From Darksidea phi (taxonomy: Eukaryota > Ascomycota > Dothideomycetes > Pleosporales > Lentitheciaceae), in assembly GCA_030770425.1 (NCBI GenBank), contig JASJFT010000335.1:1-32978 (forward strand): 32,978 nt of DNA, read 5' to 3'. Shown piece after piece: positions 23,199 through 32,563 of this stretch. The position numbers and the translations under genes were made by a program. Each line of letters opens with the position of its first letter. The stretch's first letter is position 1. Under the pieces are notes generated by a model. The model saw only the letters and a list, made by a program, of their open reading frames with translations. It ran no database searches and was not told the origin of the DNA.

Positions 23199-23203
23199 TA
23201 TCT
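23199..23203. repeat. Expected left target duplication of G3 (tatct)
   Basis: These five bases precede the G3 LTR start. No partner can be shown because the 3' end of G3 is not in the window. Confidence 0.4.
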
Positions 23204-23231
23204 TATTACGTCTACTTTTATTAAAGGACTT
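23204..23231 (+). repeat. G3 5' LTR, first 28 bp
   Basis: It starts TATTACGTCTAC (mutated TGTTACGTCTAC) and is homologous to the outer end of the G1 right LTR read on the minus strand. It continues at 29,682 after G2. Confidence 0.85.
23227..23231. repeat. Target-site duplication of G2, left copy (gactt)
   Basis: Identical to 29,677-29,681. Removing G2 and one copy restores a G3 LTR of 186 bp, equal to the G1 LTR. Confidence 0.93.
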
Positions 23232-23408
23232 TATTACGGTATAGATATACTAGGGTTAAGGTAGAATACAAGTTATACTATAAAGGACTAATACTAGAAC
23301 GAGTAGGGGCTATATATACCCGATATAGTAAGGTCTAATAAAGGGAGTACTATAGTTATAGGTACGGTATATAATAGATATAAATAGTTATAGGTTAATA
23401 TTATAATA
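23232..23408 (-). repeat. Left (3') LTR of G2, 177 bp
   Basis: It starts TATTACGGTATAGATA (mutated TGTTACGG...) and ends TTATAATA. It differs from the right LTR at roughly fifteen sites by eye, all transitions. The single CpA at 23,269 is CpG in the other LTR. Confidence 0.93.
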
Positions 23409-23422
23409 GTACCCCCCCTCTA
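23409..23422 (-). other. Polypurine tract of G2
   Basis: The minus strand immediately before the 3' LTR reads AGAGGGGGGGTAC. The seven-G run, in a genome block this AT-rich, marks the plus-strand primer and fixes the orientation of G2. Confidence 0.8.
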
Positions 23423-23499
23423 AATAACTATACGTCTCGGATAGCTCTATAAAAAGAAAATTTACTAATATCGGTATTCTTTAAATCTATCTTAGGGTA

Positions 23500-23650
23500 G
23501 GTTTATCTAAGTAGTCGTTATAAAATTAGCGGACTATACTCTCTTAATCTTTTAGATCGAATACTAGCTACTAGGTAGTAGAGTAGTATTTCTATTTAAC
23601 TAAGTATATTAGTTATCGTAGGTCCTCGTCGTAGTAGTCTAGTAGGAACT
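23500..23650 (-). pseudogene. Chromodomain relic of G2
   Basis: The minus-strand frame gives LIYLVK(W)KYYSTT at about 23,583-23,610, then DLKD near 23,550, and F(H/Y)NDY(P/L)DKP at 23,499-23,519. This follows the chromodomain pattern YLVKWkGy...TWep...Lk.a...v..fh..yP.KP. It lies just after integrase and close to the 3' LTR, as in chromoviruses. Confidence 0.8.
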
Positions 23651-23999
23651 CGAATTCCTATTATTCGATTAGCTCTTCTATTCTATCTTCTTATTTAAGT
23701 ATTCTTCCTCTAAGGTATTAAGACTCGACTTCGTTTATTACGTTTTATCCTAGGAGTTCTTAGGAGGGGTATTTTAGTCGAAGTAGTAAGTTATAAAATA
23801 CTAGGAATATTTTTATAGTTACTAAGAGTTCTAGGGTATATACTTAGTCGTAAACTTTTAGAACTTTAAACGGGCCTACTATTTTATTATCTTCTTTTTT
23901 TATTAATCTATTAGTTTTTATATTTCTTATATCTATAAAGACCTTATCTCCTATAGTAAATCTTAGCGTATCTTCTTACTTCTCGTTTATATAGTATTC

Positions 24000-24950
24000 G
24001 TAGTACTTAATAGATTATTTAGTAATAGCTTTTAGCTAGGTAATAATATAATTAAACCTATCGGTAGTATTATTTACTTTAAAGAATTCTCGTCGTTAGG
24101 ACGGGGATAGGTTTAGTAGTATCGATTAACTAGACTCGATTCTAAGTTTTAAGTAGAACCTATAATTAGCGAAGAATAGAGAAACGTTAGTTATTTTAGA
24201 GGTAATATTATTTATAGCGAATTCTATAAGAGGGAACTATTATACCTAGTTATTCTAATAGAAATTTATAAATACCTAGAGGTATACTTTAATACTACTA
24301 TTTACTCGCTTAGTCTAGCTATCGGTCTTAGGATAGAATAACGAGGAGTATTTTAGTATAATCCTAAGCCTTATAGATAATTAGTCCTAAAACTACGATA
24401 TAAACTAGATTCCTTAATTAGATAAAATATTATTAAGGTAACTATAGAGGAAGTAAACTCGAGATATAAAGGTATCGATTAACTTAGATATATTAATTTT
24501 TCTAATAGAAATAATATAGCGTATTTTTATAAGCCTATAGACTATAATAAAGACGTATTTATATATACGGTCGTACTACTATAATTCTAGAAGTAGGGTA
24601 ATATAGTTAATAGAAATATCCGACTATACTTAAAATAGGATTAGTAGGGGCTTAAGAAATCCTTAGGACGATAATCTAGAGCTTTTAGTTCGAATATAGA
24701 GTTTATATACTTAGATATAGATTTTAATATTATATATTATATATAGCTACTAATAGTCTTAGATAACTAGTTCTATTATTTTAACCCGTCCTAGATATCT
24801 AGCGGGCGTAGAATTATATATTTAGTATAGGATTTATATATAGAGTTCGTCGTAAGGTAGTATAAAGAGGTATTCTTAATACTATATATAGTCTTAGCGA
24901 AGTATAAAGTCTAGTATTAGTACCTATATAATTTTTTAAAGGTATTTTAG
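24000..24950 (-). pseudogene. Integrase relic of G2
   Basis: The clearest box is at 24,299-24,342 on the minus strand: FYPKTDS, a stop (Gln), TKRVN, matching FHPxTDGQTERVN of Gypsy integrases (His to Tyr, Gly to Ser, Gln to stop, Glu to Lys, each a RIP-type change). It is followed by YL.VF.NF, compare YLR.yvn. Flanking segments are consistent with the HHCC and catalytic core domains, though I did not place each catalytic residue. Confidence 0.8.
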
Positions 24951-25179
24951 CTAATATCTTATACTTAAGTCTAAGAGAGTAGTAATTATTTCTATAGCTA
25001 TTAGTATAGTAGAGTATACGAAGTTAATTAGTTCGTTAATAGGTCGATCTATAGTAGGGAGGATTAGTAGTACTATACTTATAGGGGTTTAGTTAAGAAG
25101 ATCTTTTAGGACTTTATTACTAAGAACTTCTAATAGGAGGACTATTTATAGTCTATTTTTTACTCTATTATTAGAAGTA

Positions 25180-25480
25180 TTATTCTTATTCGATTGGTCC
25201 TCTAGTATTCTACTTAGTATATCTAGTTATATAGCTTTTAAGTCTAGTTAATAAATAATCCTAAAGTTAAATTATAATAGGAACTCCGACTAGTAAACCT
25301 AGTATTATAATAATACCTTTATAGTCGTAAAGTATTCTAGATTCTTATAGTTAGTAATAATTTTAAATAGTTCCGTAGTTCCTTAAAGTTCTAGTCGCTA
25401 TTCTTCTAGGAACTTAATAATTACTAATAATTCTTTATTATAGATCTTATAATTATATTTAGTAGTACTATATTTACTTA
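25180..25480 (-). pseudogene. RNase H relic of G2
   Basis: The minus-strand frame shows KYNYKIYNKELLVIIKFLEE (25,400-25,460; compare EyNYEIhDKELLAIvkalEE), then TNYKNLEYF (TDHKNLEYF box) and FNFRIIY (FnFkIvYrPG box). Differences are largely G-to-A or C-to-T. Confidence 0.87.
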
Positions 25481-25739
25481 AAAAGTAGGCGACTATATAT
25501 AGAACGCTATTATTATTATATTAGAAGAGGATACCGCCTAATACCTAATTAGAAGTATTAGTTTCTAGAACTATCTTCTTAGTAAAGTTATATATTACTA
25601 GTACCGGCGCTATAGTAAAGGAATTTTTAAGCGACTTAAAGGTAGTTATCTATTTAATAGTCTAGTTCTATAGGGTATTCTTATATAGAAGTTTATTAAG
25701 TAGGGTATATATCTTTAAGAAGTCTCGAATAAAGTATTA

Positions 25740-26480
25740 GTAAAAGTTTACGAAGCCTAGGAATTTTTATAGATCCTTTAGATAAGAGGGTTATATCTAT
25801 TTTAAAATTATAATAACTTTCTTAGGGTCTATTTTAATACTACTAGAAGAGATAATAAGTCTAAGGTATTTAGTTTCTATAACCTTAAACTTATATTTAT
25901 AGATATTAATTTAAAGGTTAGTATTAATTAATCTCTAAACTACTTCTTAGACGTACTTCTAGTATTCTTTTCTATTATCTAAGTAGACTAGGACGTTATT
26001 AAGGTATATAATATAGATATAGTCTAGTAGATTATAAAGAGTATAATTAATATAGTTCTAGAAGGATACTAGTACGTTATAAAGGCTAAAAGGTATAACT
26101 AAAGTTTTAAAAAGTCTAAAACGTATAATAAACGCTATTTTCTACTTATATCCTTTAGCGATACGTAATTTATTAAAGATAGTAATAATATTAAGTTTAG
26201 TATATATCTTTATATTATAGAGAGCGTCGAGAGTTTCTTAGATAAGGGGTAGTAGGTAGTAGTTCTTAATAGTAATATTATTTAGGCCTTTATAGTCTTA
26301 ATATATACGTACTCCCCTACCTAGTTTTATTACTAGGAGTAGGGGGGTAGTATATCGTATACGGGATTCCTAGATAAAACCCTTATCTAGGTTATTATCT
26401 AGCTATTTACGTATAACTCGGAGTTCGGATAGAAAAAAAGGTTAATTCTTTTAATACGAGGGTTCTTTACCTAGAATAAT
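25740..26480 (-). pseudogene. Reverse transcriptase relic of G2
   Basis: The catalytic box at 25,974-26,008 reads YLNNVLVYLDN on the minus strand, a double D-to-N form of YLDDVLVYsDN. Upstream are ITIFNKLRIAKGYK(Q)KIAF (compare fsklDl..ayh.irIa.GdEwKTAF) and PLIQE-type and YKGLNN-type boxes near 26,250. The following residues match the RKEyW/hV..Vl.rL helix. Catalytic Asp pair destroyed. Confidence 0.87.
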
Positions 26481-27369
26481 ATTAATCTTATAATTCTATA
26501 CTCGTCTTAGTAGAAGTTCGTCTACTTTTCTAGGAAGGAATCTGGCTACTATATCCCTTAGCTATTCTAGAAGTTTCTTTTTTAGCTCGTCGTTAGATAG
26601 AGGTAGTTTTCTTACTAGGAACTTATTAATATTCGATTCTTTAATACCTCGAAGGTATAGGGTATATTTATAGTTAGTAAGAAATTTATAGAACTATAGT
26701 AGGAATTTATCTAGAAGAGTAGTTATAATTTTATTATCTAGGATATCTTTAAATTCTTCTTTAGTAAAATTTAGAATTTAATCTCCTTTATTCTTTAGTA
26801 ATATTTTAAGTACTTAGTCTAGCTCGTTTTATATAATATAGGTAGCTTTTATATTAGGTTATTTATAGAATTATACGAAGGTTACGGCTCGTATAAGATA
26901 AATATTAAAGAAATTAAAAGGTTCGTAATTTAGTTTAGTTAGTAGAGGGATACTAAGTAGTAGTAGTAGTTCTTTCTTAAATTTCTTAGAGTTAACTCGA
27001 CGTCCTCCTACTCGTATAGCTAGGAGTAGTTTAGTTATAATATAATTTCGTACTATAATTACTCGATATTCTAGGATTTTTCTATATTTAGTATCTAAGT
27101 TCCTTATTCTATAGTAAGGACGGCCTAGTATAAGTTTAGGGGGTAGGTTTATTAAGGTTTCTCTATTTAATTAATAGAGATTATACTTATCGATATCCTC
27201 GATATATAAAGGTAGTTAATAATTTATTATATTAGTATATAGCTTAGAGTATAGTAGTTTAGTTTTATTTAATATATTTTTACTAGGGAGGGTAGTCGAG
27301 AAAGCTACTCGTACGGCCTTAGTTCTATAGTAGTAGTATTTCTAATAGTATTAAGAGTCTATATTAACT

Positions 27370-27545
27370 ATTATCGACGTCTAATTAATAGACGGGTTAT
27401 ATTTCTAAAGCTAAGGAAGGCCGAGGATAATAGGAGTATTTTAGACTAGGTTAATAATATATAATAAGTAATTTTTATAGTAGTTTTTAACCTATATAGG
27501 TAAGATAGTATATTAGATAAGTATATTACTAATATAGCTATCGGC
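27370..27545 (-). pseudogene. Aspartic protease relic of G2
   Basis: From 27,545 leftwards the frame starts LADS (active-site DSG box, Gly lost) and ends ILGLP, a stop (Trp), L, with KYNPSIN and a Trp-type stop at 27,382-27,432. This is the canonical ILGLPWLxkhNPsIdW end of fungal Gypsy proteases. Confidence 0.85.
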
Positions 27546-27801
27546 TAGTAAGAGCTTTCTTAAAAAGGGTATAGTATAGGTATTAATAGTATATTTTTAG
27601 ATAAAGGTTCGATTAAGAAAGGTAATAGCTAAGTATTTACTATTAATAAGACTCTATATATTAATAATAGTATACGTAAGTAGGAAAGAAGTATAAATAA
27701 ATAACGATTTACTATCTATAGATCTAAGTTAAAGGGGGGCCTTTTTACTTAAAATAGTCCGAATCTAGTATAGTTACTTATTTAATAATTCTTTCCTACC
27801 T

Positions 27802-27831
27802 AACCTCTAGTTATAATAATAACTAGAGGTT
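27802..27831. repeat. Palindrome, 12-bp arms and 6-nt loop, in G2
   Basis: AACCTCTAGTTA and its exact complement flank TAATAA. It lies near the gag-protease junction of G2; whether it had a role there is unknown. Confidence 0.8.
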
Positions 27832-29313
27832 ATATATTTTTTAAGTTATTAATATAAGAGATACTTATAGAGGGTAATACCGAGCTAACTAGTATATTAA
27901 TACGGGGGGCTTTAGTCTTAGATATAAAGGTTTCGGTTCTAGTATATTCTTAGGGTTAATCTATAGCGTAGTTAAAGAAGGGATTATTAAATAGGTATAG
28001 GTAGGGGGATTAGTTATTAATATTCTAGTTATTATATTAGAACTAGGGGCGGCCGTATTAGGGTTACGTATATTAGTTCTAGGCCTACTAGTATTAGGGG
28101 TATTAAGACTAGACGCACGTTACTTATTAGTCCTAAAGTATTTATTATATAGCTTACCCTTAGCCTTAGACTCTACTAAATCGCTCGTTATTTCTCTTCT
28201 TTTCTTAGTATATATTCTTATAGTAGCCCGTTTTACTATAATAGAAGTAGATATTAGCGGCCTTACGTTCTTCGCGGGAGATACGTAGGATATATATTAT
28301 ATCTAGAATTATAGAATTACTAGTATAGATTAAGACTATCGTCGGGGAAGGAAATATAGATACGAAGGCTAACTAGAGGGTATTATTTAGCTAGTTATTA
28401 TTTAAGTAGAAGCCGGTACGTATACTTTTAATATATTCTTCTACTTATTTTCTTTCCTAGATTTATACGAAAAGCTCTACCTATCCCTTATAGTCTATAT
28501 AGTCCGGTTATTTTTCTTAAAGGACGGCTATAGTACTTAGTATAGTAGAGACTTTAATACGTAGGGCTTAAACTTTTTCTATATTAGTTTTTTCTACTTT
28601 AGTAGTCTATTTATAGAATTTAGCTTAGAAGTCTAGAAATAGCCGGCTATCTATAATAACTTTATTAAATATAGTACTTACCTTAATCTATTCGTTAGAA
28701 GTAATATAGTAGGTATCGAGGATCTTTTATAGGTTAGTAGTAGTTTATTATTTCTATTTAGTTAGGTTATCTAGGTTAGACTATATAGTTTCGAGTTAAT
28801 CGTAGTAGATATTAAGTACGTCGCCGGATATAAGACTAAAGATATATTAGATATATTTAAATTCTATATTAAAGATTACCCTATTTATAGCGTAGATACT
28901 ATAGATTTTATATTTCTAATTTTTATACTTAGTTTAGTACTTACTTATAGACTTATTAGCTCTATTAAATTTATTAAGGTTAGTAGTAAGACGATAGTAA
29001 GAGGTATAGATAGAGGTTTAGATACGTAGAGTATTAACTTCGCTCTAGAGCTATTAAGTAACTTAGTATACTTCTTTAAGATCTATAGTAAGAGAGGAAA
29101 TACGGTATTATACTCCTATATCTAGGATATTTAGTATAGCTTTAATACCTCAACGAGTTAAGGAAATAGGTTCCTCGTTTTCTAGTATAATTAATATAGT
29201 AGGATTACTTACTATACCTCCTATTTAAATAAGGGAGGCTAGCGTAGGAACCTAACTAATTATAGTAGCGAGTTACTCGCCCTACTAACGTTACTAATCT
29301 TTAGTAGCTATAG

Positions 29314-29385
29314 TATTCTTAGAGTTCTTAGTATTCTTAGAGTTCTTAGTATTCTTAAAGTTCTTAGTATTCTCGGTATTCTAAG
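29314..29385 (-). repeat. 18-bp tandem repeat in G2 gag (4 units)
   Basis: TATTCTTAGAGTTCTTAG-like units start at 29,314, 29,332, 29,350 and 29,368. On the minus strand they give a hexapeptide repeat E-Y-(Q)-E-L-(Q), charged and likely helical or coiled-coil. Confidence 0.85.
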
Positions 29386-29499
29386 TATAGCGTAGGTCTT
29401 AGGTCTAGCTTAGTATCTTCTAGGTTTAGGGTAGTTGATTAGACTATTAGGGGAGCGTCTTACCCTAGTAGTAGGATTAAAAGAAAGGATAGTATAAAC

Positions 29500-29676
29500 T
29501 ATTATAGTATAGATATACTAGGGTTAAGATAGAATACGAGTTATACTATAAAGGACTAATACTAGAGTAAGTAGGGGCTATATATACCCGATATAATAAG
29601 GTCTAGTAAAGGGAGTACTATAGTTATAGGTACGGTACGTAATAGGTATAAATAGTTATAGATTAGTACTATAATA
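29500..29676 (-). repeat. Right (5') LTR of G2, 177 bp
   Basis: It starts TATTATAGTATAGATA and ends CTATAATA. Same length as the left LTR and followed directly by gactt. Confidence 0.93.
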
Positions 29677-29681
29677 GACTT
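29677..29681. repeat. Target-site duplication of G2, right copy (gactt)
   Basis: Second copy of the G2 duplication. The G3 LTR continues from 29,682. Confidence 0.93.
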
Positions 29682-29839
29682 TTAGATTATTATTAGTCTA
29701 GCTATAGTTATATACTAGATTCTATATAGTTCTATATTCTATTATTATATCTTCTTAAGAATTTATCTTATCTCTATTTAAATATAATTCTTTTACTATC
29801 TTAATATTTCTATATCTATTTATCTATATATATCTTATA
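29682..29839 (+). repeat. G3 5' LTR, remaining 158 bp
   Basis: This is the reverse complement of the inner part of the G1 right LTR, ending ATATCTTATA. The interior begins ATTCGAATCC, as in G1 (20,461-20,470 on the minus strand). Together with 23,204-23,231 it totals 186 bp. Confidence 0.9.
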
Positions 29840-32122
29840 ATTCGAATCCTTCCTATTTCTTTTTAAGGACTAGTAGTATAGTATTAATATTAAAAGTCGA
29901 TACTTTAAAAGTTCCTATTAATTATACTATATAATATCTATTTAAAATTATTAGTATATCTTCTTATATTATCTATTTAAAGAAGAGTACTCGCTTTAGT
30001 ACCTATCTATCTAGTAGACGAAATAATCCTAATATATAGCTAGTCGACGAAGTATACTAGTAGTATTCTAAGTTTAGTAAATAATAAGTTTAAGAACTAG
30101 AATTAGACGATAAGAATAACTACTAGTTAAAAGATCTATTTAATCTTAAAAATATTTAGAAGAATTAATATATCTCTAAAACTCCTATAACCTATATATA
30201 GTACGACGACGAAAATATCTTAAAAATATCTAATAAGTTACTATCTTTTAGTAGAGCCTTAATAATAATTATAATTAATAGGGACTACTAACCTATATAA
30301 GGAAATAATAGAATATCTAACTATAAAAATACGACTTATATAAATAAGTTTTAATTATATTAATACTTAGCTCTTACTATACTATCTATATTAAGAGCTA
30401 ATAATATTCTAATAGGTAATAATTATTTAGATATAGCTTATATTATATTTATCTATACTCTAACCTTAAATAAAGTACTTCTAATTAAGGTAGTATAAAT
30501 ACTACTTAATCTTTAATATTAGGATATACTAGTTAACTAGATTAAGGCTATATAAGTAGATCTTATTATAGTCTAAGTAGTCTTTAAACTAATTATAGTA
30601 ACCTCTTAAACTATAGTTAGTCTACTCTTAACGGACGATATTTATTAGGAATTATCTAATCTAATTAAGACTAGAGACCCTCCTATACTAGGCTTAGTAA
30701 AGAAAATCTTAATAATCTAAGCTATAGACTATTAGATTAAAGATATTAATAGTCTCTTTTAAATTAACTTTATTACTATTAATACCCTTAAGTATACTAT
30801 ATAGGTTATAATACTTATTAAGAATAATATATATTATAATCTACTAGACTAAGCTATTAATAATAGTAAAGTTATTATATAGTTTTAGTTATAAATAAAA
30901 CTTAAGAGTCTTATAAAGAACTTTATTCTAATAAAGTTTAATAATTACTTTAAGTTTTAGAACGTTAAATAGCGCTAGAATAATAACTTTAACTTCTTTT
31001 TTAATTATTTTATAATTTATAAAGTTATTTTAAAAGTAAAGCCTTTTAGTAGTAATATAAGCTTTAATATACTAAAGATATCTATAGTATAGAGTAAGGA
31101 TTTAGAACCTTTATATTATAAGATATAAAGAAATAGTTAGCTTAAGAATATATAAATTTAGATATAGTTTAAATATATCTTATAAAATATAGAGATAGTA
31201 ATATACTTTATCTTTATATTAATTACTCTTTTAAAGATTTCTAGCTTTAACTTAATTATAAGTAAAAAGTATATTATATCTTTAGTAACTTTAAGTAATT
31301 TCGACTAAAAAAAATAGAATTAAAAGTCCTCTTAATAGAATAGTACTAGATAGTCTCTATTAAGAACTCTATTATACTTTAAAAGTATAGTATTAATATT
31401 CTAATTTAAGACTAACTAAAAGAAGAACTATTAGAAGTATTACTTTAAAGGTAATAATAGGTTAGATAAAACTTAAGAAGAGAAAGCTAACTTATTCTTA
31501 AAAAAAGATAAGCCCTAGTTACTAATATTACTATAATACTACTAAGGCTAAATACTAATAGTAAATTCTTATAAATTACTAATAATATAAGGATATATCT
31601 TCTTATAGATATTTTAATATAGACCTAGGGCCTTTTTAATATAGAATTAGACTTAAATATTATTAAAAAGAATCTTATACTATAGTAAAACCTTTTTAAG
31701 ATATTATTATATATAAAATTATAAATATATTAAGTCTTTAGTATACTATTATATCTAGAAGAGCTATATATTATTATAATAATAATATAGAATTCTTAGA
31801 GTATAATAAGAATAATAGATTCTTAAGTATTTTAGACTACCCCTATAAATAGCTATAATCTTATTCTTAACTAGCTATAGCTATATAAGATAGACCCTTA
31901 ATTAGATTATTAAAAGGAATCTTTTAAGTAGTAGAATAGAAGTATAATAACTAAGTATATTAAAGTTAAAATAATATTTAATAACTTAATATAATAGCTA
32001 TAATCTAGAGAGAAAATATATATACTATATCTAGAAAACTTTTATACTTAATCGTATTATAAATTATATATAAATTATAGAATATTAGCTAATAGAGATA
32101 TCCGAGATAGAATCTATTATAG
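29840..32122 (+). pseudogene. gag and protease region of G3
   Basis: The plus-strand frame near 30,080-30,250 reads as a charged gag-like protein once stops are read as Gln (for example QELELDDKNN). The whole block aligns with the reverse complement of 18,200-20,470 in G1. The end near 32,090 reads IIEY, a stop (Trp), L, which may be the protease end box. RT is absent. The break at 32,122 is abrupt. Confidence 0.6.
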
Positions 32123-32563
32123 TATTAAACGGGGTTCGAGCCCGATAGGTTATTTAGCCTCGTTTAGGGTTTATACTTAAGATAGAAAAGAAGAAGTTAA
32201 AATAAGTAGATAATAGTTTAATTACGTTAATAGATAAGGATTAATCTAAATTCGAATTAACTATAGAGAAGGAAGACTATCTAGGAGATTCGTAATTATT
32301 ATATATTAATTTAGTTCCCTTAGATCTATAGCTCTATATCTATAGATCTATTAAGCTATAGCTCCGTAGCTCTATCTTAATAGATCTACTAAGCTATTAT
32401 ATAACCCCTTAGATCTATTCTTACTAAGGTATAGATCTATTACGTAATTTTTTAATCTCTAATTATAAGGTCCGCGTCGTATTCTTTATTAGAGCTAGTA
32501 GTTAGCTCGATTTTTAGTAGCTCTATTTACTAATAGTCTATAGTATATATTTAGTTCGTAATA
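32123..32563 (-). repeat. LTR-C copy 2
   Basis: It starts TATTAAACGGGG and ends GTTCGTAATA; it is homologous to 2,475-2,891. Immediately to its right is a pyrimidine-rich stretch that reads AAAGAGGGAAG on the minus strand, the expected polypurine tract for a 3' LTR in minus orientation. It would then be the 3' LTR of a second G0-family element extending rightwards. It retains more CpG than copy 1 and is probably younger. No target duplication is evident on the left. Confidence 0.6.

Larger units (their letters stand above)
20657..23203 (+). pseudogene. Copy B, continuation after G1
   Basis: This is the downstream part of the copy A paralogue: remaining units of the 99-bp array (to about 21,170), an unrecognised ~0.8 kb (21,170-21,960), the segment shared with copy A (21,970-22,250), about one and a third units of the 111-bp array, and then sequence not matched in copy A (22,440-23,203) containing a 134-bp tandem duplication and a 37-bp inverted repeat. 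No SNF2 core is present before G3 begins at 23,204, so copy B is either truncated or continues beyond G3's missing end. The 3' part shows no clear frame. Confidence 0.6.
27600..29440 (-). pseudogene. gag region of G2
   Basis: This is the region between the 5' LTR and protease. Near its N-terminus (29,314-29,385) an 18-bp tandem repeat encodes a six-residue repeat EYQELQ with Gln as stops. I did not find an unambiguous CCHC knuckle. The part near 27,800-28,300 is unusually GC- and CpG-rich for this window. A 12-bp-arm palindrome lies at 27,802-27,831. Confidence 0.6.
23232..29676 (-). mobile_element. G2: structurally complete Ty3/Gypsy chromovirus (6,445 bp)
   Basis: The element is bounded by 177-bp LTRs and a perfect 5-bp duplication. 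On the minus strand, from right to left: 5' LTR, gag, protease (27,545-27,370), RT (about 26,480-25,740), RNase H (25,480-25,180), integrase (about 24,950-24,000), chromodomain (23,650-23,500), polypurine tract, 3' LTR. All domains are recognisable and in canonical order, but CpA/TpG are gone and stops are frequent, so it is inactive. It keeps more CpG and G+C than its surroundings, consistent with being a young insertion. It sits in the 5' LTR of G3. Confidence 0.93.
23204..32122 (+). mobile_element. G3: 5' part of a plus-strand Gypsy element of the G1 family, split by G2
   Basis: G3 consists of 23,204-23,231 and 29,682-32,122, with G2 between. It contains a complete 186-bp 5' LTR when rejoined and a gag/protease interior homologous to G1 in opposite orientation. 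RT onward is missing: the sequence ends at the LTR-C copy at 32,123. This may be a truncation, or LTR-C may have joined by recombination, since the sequence beyond LTR-C does not resume G3. Confidence 0.8.

Noticed and set aside
29840..29850. Primer binding site ATTCGAATCC after the G3 LTR
   Set aside because: It resembles the sense strand of a tRNA T-loop, whereas a primer binding site must be complementary to a tRNA 3' end. No convincing site was found for G1-G3.
32123..32160. tRNA gene or T-arm (GGTTCGAGCCC) in LTR-C copy 2
   Set aside because: No cloverleaf can be built around it, the stretch aligns with LTR-C copy 1, and the resemblance is confined to 11 bases.
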